From Methylococcaceae bacterium UBA4132 (lineage in GTDB: Bacteria; Pseudomonadota; Gammaproteobacteria; Methylococcales; Methylomonadaceae): DNA of 10,083 nt. This document shows positions 6,372 through 10,083 of this stretch, piece after piece (position 1 is the stretch's first letter; the number at the start of each line of letters is the position of its first letter). The stretch spans positions 1 through 10,083 of the forward strand of contig DFWO01000062.1 in the NCBI GenBank assembly GCA_002380945.1, in the 5' to 3' direction. A model generated the notes under the pieces. That model was not told where the DNA came from. It saw nothing but the letters and a program-made list of their open reading frames with translations, and did not search any database. Position numbers and translations under genes: made by a program.

Positions 6372-6454
6372 TTGTAGGTTGGGCTGGCGATAGCCAACCC
6401 AACAGAACTAGTGAACAATGTTGGGTTGCCAAAAAGCGACAACCCAACTTACAA
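6372..6454. repeat. Composite REP-like palindrome: two hairpins in an outer stem
   Basis: Hairpin one pairs 6378-6388 with 6393-6403 (GTTGGGCTGGC with GCCAACCCAAC, one mismatch, loop GATA). Hairpin two pairs 6420-6428 with 6440-6448 (GTTGGGTTG with CAACCCAAC, perfect). The outer edges TTGTAGGTTGGG (6372-6383) and CCCAACTTACAA (6443-6454) are also complementary over 12 bp with one G-T pair. The unit can thus fold as two adjacent hairpins or as one long arm. This resembles paired inverted REP/BIME units mobilised by RAYT transposases. It sits just upstream of the reverse transcriptase ribosome site, so it would be part of that mRNA leader if transcription starts further upstream. Confidence 0.85.
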
Positions 6455-6464
6455 AAATCATTCA

Positions 6465-6852
6465 TTACAGTTTCAGAACACCTGCATAAATATCAGCCAT
6501 TCTGAGTTCATAATCAATGCAGGAAAACTGCACGCTGTCGCCTTTTTCATAAACGGTTAAGTGCCATAATCCTGCTTCATCAAGGCGGTGGTATTTTTCG
6601 ACGCGGTAAGTATTTTGAGCAATTAAACAGTATTCGCGCACACTAGCAATAAATCAACTTTTCGCGTTTGTCGGTGGTAGCAGTCGCTTTTGATAACACT
6701 TCGATGATTAAACAAGGCTGTGTTAAACAATATTCGTCCGTCTCTTCACGACTGCAACTTAACATTATATCTGGATAATAATAACTGGGTGGAAACTGCG
6801 AATGTACTGTGAACAACATCATACACCACGAATTTGAGAACAGTCGAACCAC
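6465..6852 (-). pseudogene. Uma2-family (DUF820) PD-(D/E)XK nuclease, 5'-truncated and frameshifted
   Basis: The C-terminal half of a Uma2-family protein is recognisable in two frames. The first part, read down to a stop at 6645-6643, has SYYYPDIMLSC with the catalytic-type Asp, QPCLIIEVLSKAT with the E-x-L motif, then TTDKREKL. The second part resumes at 6647 one frame away with ASVREYCLIAQN and runs through HRLDEAGLWHLTVYEK to AGVLKL and TAA at 6467-6465. One extra T (or a 2-nt loss) near 6645-6652 explains the shift. The usual N-terminal half (about 80 residues, with the EYRxGE-like region) is missing: upstream of about 6830 the sequence is unrelated and soon becomes an IS remnant. Uma2 proteins have a restriction-endonuclease-like fold; their cellular role is poorly known. 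The gene is dead unless the shift is a sequencing error. Confidence 0.85.
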
Positions 6853-7298
6853 CTATAGGACAGACCTGCTGAGGAATTAAGAAAAAACAGCCAGTCAGCG
6901 GCGAACGGACGGTTGATGCGAGGCGGATTTAGCCTGTTAAACCAAGAAGCGCAAAGTTCAAGGCAACCACGAACTCCAAGTACAATTTACTGATTGCACC
7001 TAATCAACTGGATAGATAGTTTACCGTGCGGCAACTCCATCAAGTATATGTGGGTGATATCTCCTAGCTTCACACTCAATATTTGGCAGTAGTGATAGAC
7101 CTGTATTCGAGGCAAGTAGTGGGCTGGTCGATGGCATCTCACATGCCCGATAAATTGTTCACTAACGCGCTCACTATGGCAATCTGGAAACGTAAGCCTG
7201 CTAAAGGGCTACTCTGGCATACTGACCGAGGCAGTCAAATGCCTCTGACAGTCATCGTAAATTACTCAAATAGTAGCGGAGTCCATGTCATCATACAC
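6817..7298. repeat. 10-bp direct repeat flanking the IS remnant
   Basis: CATCATACAC occurs at 6817-6826 and again at 7289-7298, on either side of the decayed transposase. It may mark an insertion or deletion event. It is longer than the 3-5 bp target duplication usual for IS3 elements, so it could also be chance or a recombination scar. Confidence 0.35.
6866..7293 (+). pseudogene. Decayed IS3-family transposase OrfB (central part)
   Basis: The central part of an IS3-family DDE transposase survives with multiple lesions. One frame contains KFKATTNSKYNLLIAPNQLDR, VYVGDIS with the first catalytic Asp, YLAVVIDLYSRQVVGWSMAS and GLLWHTDRGSQ with the second Asp. In-frame stops occur at 6870, 6930, 7017 and 7065. 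The stretch coding for an EGWL-like tetrad before YLAVV is absent, an RLMR motif near 6913 is in another frame, and a shift near 7240 moves ASDSHRKLLK to a different frame. The glutamate region and C-terminus are missing; the remnant ends about 12 nt before the stop codon of the convergent receptor gene. No terminal inverted repeats were found. It cannot encode an active transposase. Confidence 0.9.
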
Positions 7299-7304
7299 GC
7301 TGTT

Positions 7305-9875
7305 TTACATACTCAACCGCACGCCAATCCAGCCTGCTCTGGGCATCCCTGGTGAGAAAAATCTGCCATCATTATAGCTACTACCTAACACTTCAGTGGC
7401 ATTGCCGTATACACCAAACGAGTTGTAATTTTTATCAAAAATATTATCCAACTTGCCAAACACGGTGAAGTTTTTAGTCACTTTGTAATCGGCGGTGGCA
7501 TTAAATAACCAATAACCCGATGATTTAACATTGCGATTGGCTTCATCACCGCGTAGATAGCGATCTCCACTGTACTGCCCGTTGATGCCTAATGATACTT
7601 TCTCCCATAAATCCACACCAATCGCTGCTTTGAACATATGTTCTGGAATACCTGGAATTTTTGAACCTGCATGAACAACCGCGACTTCATCGGGATTCAG
7701 TGGATTTAAACTATCAAACGGCGTTAAAAACCGCGCATTCAAATAAGTGTAATTAGCTGCAAAATGCCAATCATCTATGGAACTAAATAATTGCGGCGTG
7801 TCAATGTGAGTACCTGCTTCAATACCATAACGACGGGTTTTACCAACGTTATCAAAATAGCCTTGGCTGATAAGGCTACTGGCGGCATCACGGCGGAAAA
7901 TAATATCGTTATTATTGATGGTATGGAAAAAGCCTAGATTCCATTTTAAGCCGCCTTTGCCTAATAATGCGTCTAAATCACCGCGTACGCCTGTTTCCCA
8001 TGTTTTGGCAACCACTTGTTTTAAGTCGGGGTCAGCAACAAAGGAATTGGGTAATTTACAAGGGGCTTCAGGGTCGGCACAACTTAATTCCACAGGTGAT
8101 GGGGCGCGGGTGGATTCGCTGTAATTGCCGTATAAATTGAGATTACTCAACACTTGATAGGTTAAACCAGCCGATGGATTAAGGCGTTCAAAGGTATGTG
8201 AACCATTTAATGTTTTAGTGGGGTCATTAATATACTCATCCATCATATTGACGTGGATATAGTTATAACGTCCCGCTACAGTGGCAGTTAAGGCATCAGT
8301 AATGGAAAAACTATCAGTCAAATAGACACCCACTGTTGAGGTGTTGGTGTGTAAACGCACTCTGGATTCATCAACAAATATATTGCTTCTGGTTGTGCCA
8401 CGCGAATCAGTCAATGAAGCCAGTTCAGTATCGGAACTAAAATTCACTTCTGAATAATCGTAGCTCACCCCCGTCGTTAAATTATTTTCATGTTTGAATA
8501 AATCATTCGCAAACACGGTTTGTATAGTGCCGCCTCGACTACGCATATTGGTTTGACTGTAATTATTGATAGCTCCTTCAACAGCATCAGTTGCTTCCAC
8601 TTCATTACCATGAGTATCTATGACGGCTACATCGTGTAGATCACACAATAATTTTTGTCTAGCAGTTGCTAGCCTGTTTAACTCGTTCATAGTAGTAAGA
8701 TTATCCGCGGTCACCCCCGCTAGATTCTCAGCAGTCGCGGTTTGTTCAGCCTGAGCGGCGGCTAAATTATCCGCCGCTATGCTAGCAGCAAGCGCGTCTG
8801 TTGCCGCCGCAACGGCTGCCTCGGCTGCTGCTACATTATCTGTCGCTTGAGCGGCAGCCGCTTCTGCTTCAGCGAGTGTCTGTTCTGCGGTGGCAATATC
8901 TTCACTTTGGTCAGGTGCAGCACAATTATCATAATCGCTACTGTCACCATTAAATGATTTCATGCGATTTTGACGAAAATAGGCGTTACCGCTGACTTCT
9001 ATTTTATCGGTTATATCGTAACTACCTTGTAATTCAGAAAAAAACATTTTGGTAGTAGTCGAATCAGGGTGCGTAAACACGGCTTTGCGGTTTTGTTGTA
9101 ATAACTGTACAGGCGCGGCACCGTTGCCCGTCATGTTGTTATCATTCGCCGCTAAACTTAAGTCTAACGAGCCTTTATCACCGCGCCAGCTTAACGTACC
9201 AAATGCTTGCTCGGCTTTAGTGGGTGAATAATTACGCCAACCGCCATCTTCAAAATGATGCAAATCGAGAAAATAACCCCAAGTGCCATTATTCCAACCG
9301 CTGGTTAATTCTTCGGAATGTCTGTCCCATGAGCCGCCGTAAACTTCTATTTGATGCAACGGTGCTGAAAAACCCGTTTTAGTTTTGGCAGAGATAGCAC
9401 CGCCTAAGCTGTTTAAACCATAGACAGGATTTGAACCTGAATATAAAGTCATATTATCAATCGCATTTGTTGGCAATAAATCCCAATTAACGGTATCGCC
9501 AAACGGTTCGTTAAATCTCACACCATTCACATAGGTTGATAAACCTTGGGGCATACCTAACAAGGGTGAGGCAACAAAACCGCGATAGAAAATATCGGGT
9601 TGCAAGGGATTATTTTGTGCTTCATTGGTACTGACCCCCCCCATATACCGATCCATGTACTCTGATAAAGACAGACTTTCCGCTTTTTGTAGTTGATCGG
9701 AATCAACGTGTTGTACGGTTGTTGGTATCTTACCCGTATCAATTTCACTGCCTGATAATGGCGTAGTGCTGACTACATCAATCGTCCCTAAATCTAAAGG
9801 CTCATCTTTAGCCAATGCCATCGTTACAGATGACAAACTAAATAAGCCAATGACACCAACTACTAACTTTCTCAT
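7305..9875 (-). CDS. TonB-dependent outer-membrane receptor with Ala-rich loop insert
   Basis: This 856-residue protein is a TonB-dependent receptor. Residues 1-22 form a signal peptide (hydrophobic VVGVIGLFSLSSVTMA, ALA cleavage site). A TonB-box-like TIDVVST (31-37) follows, then the plug (about 48-165) with DIFYRGF, YVNGVRFNEPFGDTVNWDLLP and PVYGLNSLGGAIS, and a 22-strand-type beta barrel to the C-terminus. Between Cys318 and Cys411 a barrel loop carries an insert of about 80 residues rich in Ala, Glu, Thr and Asp with repeated AADNLAA/ATAENLAG patterns, probably a helical coiled coil on the cell surface. The last residue is Met rather than the usual Phe or Trp. The substrate (siderophore, metal or cofactor) is not deducible; no cobalamin riboswitch is visible upstream. 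The gene ends against the decayed IS3 transposase. Confidence 0.93.
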   Translation of the reverse strand: MRKLVVGVIGLFSLSSVTMALAKDEPLDLGTIDVVSTTPLSGSEIDTGKIPTTVQHVDSDQLQKAESLSLSEYMDRYMGGVSTNEAQNNPLQPDIFYRGFVASPLLGMPQGLSTYVNGVRFNEPFGDTVNWDLLPTNAIDNMTLYSGSNPVYGLNSLGGAISAKTKTGFSAPLHQIEVYGGSWDRHSEELTSGWNNGTWGYFLDLHHFEDGGWRNYSPTKAEQAFGTLSWRGDKGSLDLSLAANDNNMTGNGAAPVQLLQQNRKAVFTHPDSTTTKMFFSELQGSYDITDKIEVSGNAYFRQNRMKSFNGDSSDYDNCAAPDQSEDIATAEQTLAEAEAAAAQATDNVAAAEAAVAAATDALAASIAADNLAAAQAEQTATAENLAGVTADNLTTMNELNRLATARQKLLCDLHDVAVIDTHGNEVEATDAVEGAINNYSQTNMRSRGGTIQTVFANDLFKHENNLTTGVSYDYSEVNFSSDTELASLTDSRGTTRSNIFVDESRVRLHTNTSTVGVYLTDSFSITDALTATVAGRYNYIHVNMMDEYINDPTKTLNGSHTFERLNPSAGLTYQVLSNLNLYGNYSESTRAPSPVELSCADPEAPCKLPNSFVADPDLKQVVAKTWETGVRGDLDALLGKGGLKWNLGFFHTINNNDIIFRRDAASSLISQGYFDNVGKTRRYGIEAGTHIDTPQLFSSIDDWHFAANYTYLNARFLTPFDSLNPLNPDEVAVVHAGSKIPGIPEHMFKAAIGVDLWEKVSLGINGQYSGDRYLRGDEANRNVKSSGYWLFNATADYKVTKNFTVFGKLDNIFDKNYNSFGVYGNATEVLGSSYNDGRFFSPGMPRAGWIGVRLSM
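8676..8903 (-). repeat. Ala-rich repetitive segment within the receptor gene
   Basis: This covers codons 325-400 of the receptor. Alanine makes up well over a third of residues, interspersed with Glu, Asp, Thr and Gln, and patterns such as TDNVAAAEAAVAAATD and ADNLAAAQAEQTATAENLAG recur imperfectly. The DNA shows correspondingly repetitive GCN-rich codons without being an exact tandem repeat, consistent with an old expansion by slippage. Confidence 0.7.
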
Positions 9876-9888
9876 GCTTTACTCTATT

Positions 9889-9917
9889 ACTATACAAAAG
9901 GCAGCATAATAGCCAAA
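9889..9917 (-). promoter_or_regulatory. Possible sigma70 promoter for the receptor gene
   Basis: Minus strand: TTTGGC (9917-9912) and TATAGT (9894-9889) with a 17-bp spacer, ending 13 nt before the ATG at 9875. The -10 is good but the -35 is weak, and the leader would be unusually short with only a GAG-like ribosome site. No Fur-box-like dyad was recognised. Tentative. Confidence 0.25.
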
Positions 9918-10037
9918 TTAGAGCGCAATCCATAGCGACCCAGCGTAAAAAGGAAATATTCCTATGGGGAAAGGAGCTGCTGCTGAAACAATAGAAACAG
10001 CATCATCGGGAGTCCAAAACATATTTTGGACTCCCAT
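9918..10037 (-). pseudogene. Possible 3' remnant of a TonB-family energy-transducer gene
   Basis: A short frame (ATG at 10037, stop TAA 9920-9918, 39 codons) ends 42 nt before the receptor start codon. It contains DDAVSIVSAAAPFPIGIFP, which resembles the TonB C-terminal motif in which a helix ending in A-A-P-F-P-P precedes the last strand. A TonB gene just upstream of its receptor would make sense. The rest of the domain is not seen, the first codons run through a perfect hairpin (10008-10035), and no ribosome site is clear. It is either a decayed fragment or a chance match. Confidence 0.25.
10008..10035. repeat. Perfect 12-bp inverted repeat upstream of the receptor
   Basis: GGGAGTCCAAAA-CATA-TTTTGGACTCCC has perfect 12-bp arms and a 4-nt loop. 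The A and T runs are in the loop-proximal stem rather than outside it, so it does not have the form of an intrinsic terminator. It may be a dispersed palindromic element or an operator. It differs from the GTAGGTYGGG family seen elsewhere in the window. Confidence 0.7.
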
Positions 10038-10083
10038 AAACAATCTCAAAATGTTTAACTACTATAGAAGTTAGGCATTGACG

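Noticed and set aside
6352..6465. N-terminal extension of the reverse transcriptase starting at ATG 6465
   Set aside because: It runs through the double palindrome and overlaps the end of the Uma2 frame; the ATG at 6351 has a proper ribosome site and the extension has no conserved motif.
7083..7355. Intact small transposase gene of 90 codons
   Set aside because: Similarity to OrfB extends upstream through several in-frame stops, and the last codons run into the receptor gene in the opposite orientation, so it is part of a pseudogene.
10008..10035. Bidirectional terminator upstream of the receptor
   Set aside because: The A and T runs are inside the stem next to the loop, not outside it, so released RNA would have no U-tail.
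9876..10083. Cobalamin riboswitch or Fur box upstream of the TonB-dependent receptor
   Set aside because: No B12-box-like sequence, adenosylcobalamin core or Fur-like dyad could be recognised in the 208 bases available.

Overview
The window reads as a gammaproteobacterial chromosome segment of moderate GC. The evidence is a full-length DnaX with YbaB, a 4.5S-type (Alu-less) SRP RNA, a TrpD/TrpC pair and a large TonB-dependent receptor. Decayed insertion sequences, a broken Uma2 gene and GTAGGTYGGG-type palindromes suggest a lineage rich in mobile DNA, such as Thiotrichales- or Methylococcales-like bacteria. The genus cannot be fixed from sequence alone. Every recognisable host gene is on the minus strand; only the two IS3-family remnants are on the plus strand.

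Layout from left to right. Bases 1-188 are the 3' end of an IS3-family element. It abuts a small minus-strand ORF (189-362) that overlaps the hinT stop and looks cut off by the IS. hinT, ybaB and dnaX follow (359-2599, minus). The SRP RNA gene ffs lies 34 nt upstream of dnaX, with a good sigma70-like promoter. trpC and trpD (2834-4670, minus) overlap by 17 nt and form a tryptophan-biosynthesis pair without trpG or trpE nearby.

Bases 4693-6852 are accessory DNA. A conspicuously AT-rich gene (4762-6351, minus) encodes a stand-alone reverse transcriptase with intact catalytic motifs and a long helical C-terminus, and no maturase or HNH part. It resembles the 'unknown group'/Abi/defence-associated reverse transcriptases. 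It is bracketed by related palindromic repeats: a simple hairpin downstream and a composite double hairpin immediately upstream, inside its presumptive leader. Upstream of that are a frameshifted C-terminal half of a Uma2-family nuclease gene and a strongly decayed IS3-family transposase. The reverse transcriptase is the only intact accessory gene in a scarred region and is the best candidate for an uncharacterised defence system here.

Bases 7305-9875 (minus) encode a TonB-dependent outer-membrane receptor with an unusual Ala-rich, coiled-coil-like insertion of about 80 residues between two cysteines of a barrel loop. Upstream of it, 9918-10037 may hold the last codons of a decayed TonB-family gene next to a perfect 12-bp hairpin.

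How the genes work together: dnaX, ybaB and ffs are housekeeping functions (replication clamp loading, nucleoid association, protein targeting), trpDC make indole-glycerol phosphate, and the receptor imports an unidentified substrate. The reverse transcriptase has no visible protein partner, so it would act alone or with an RNA.
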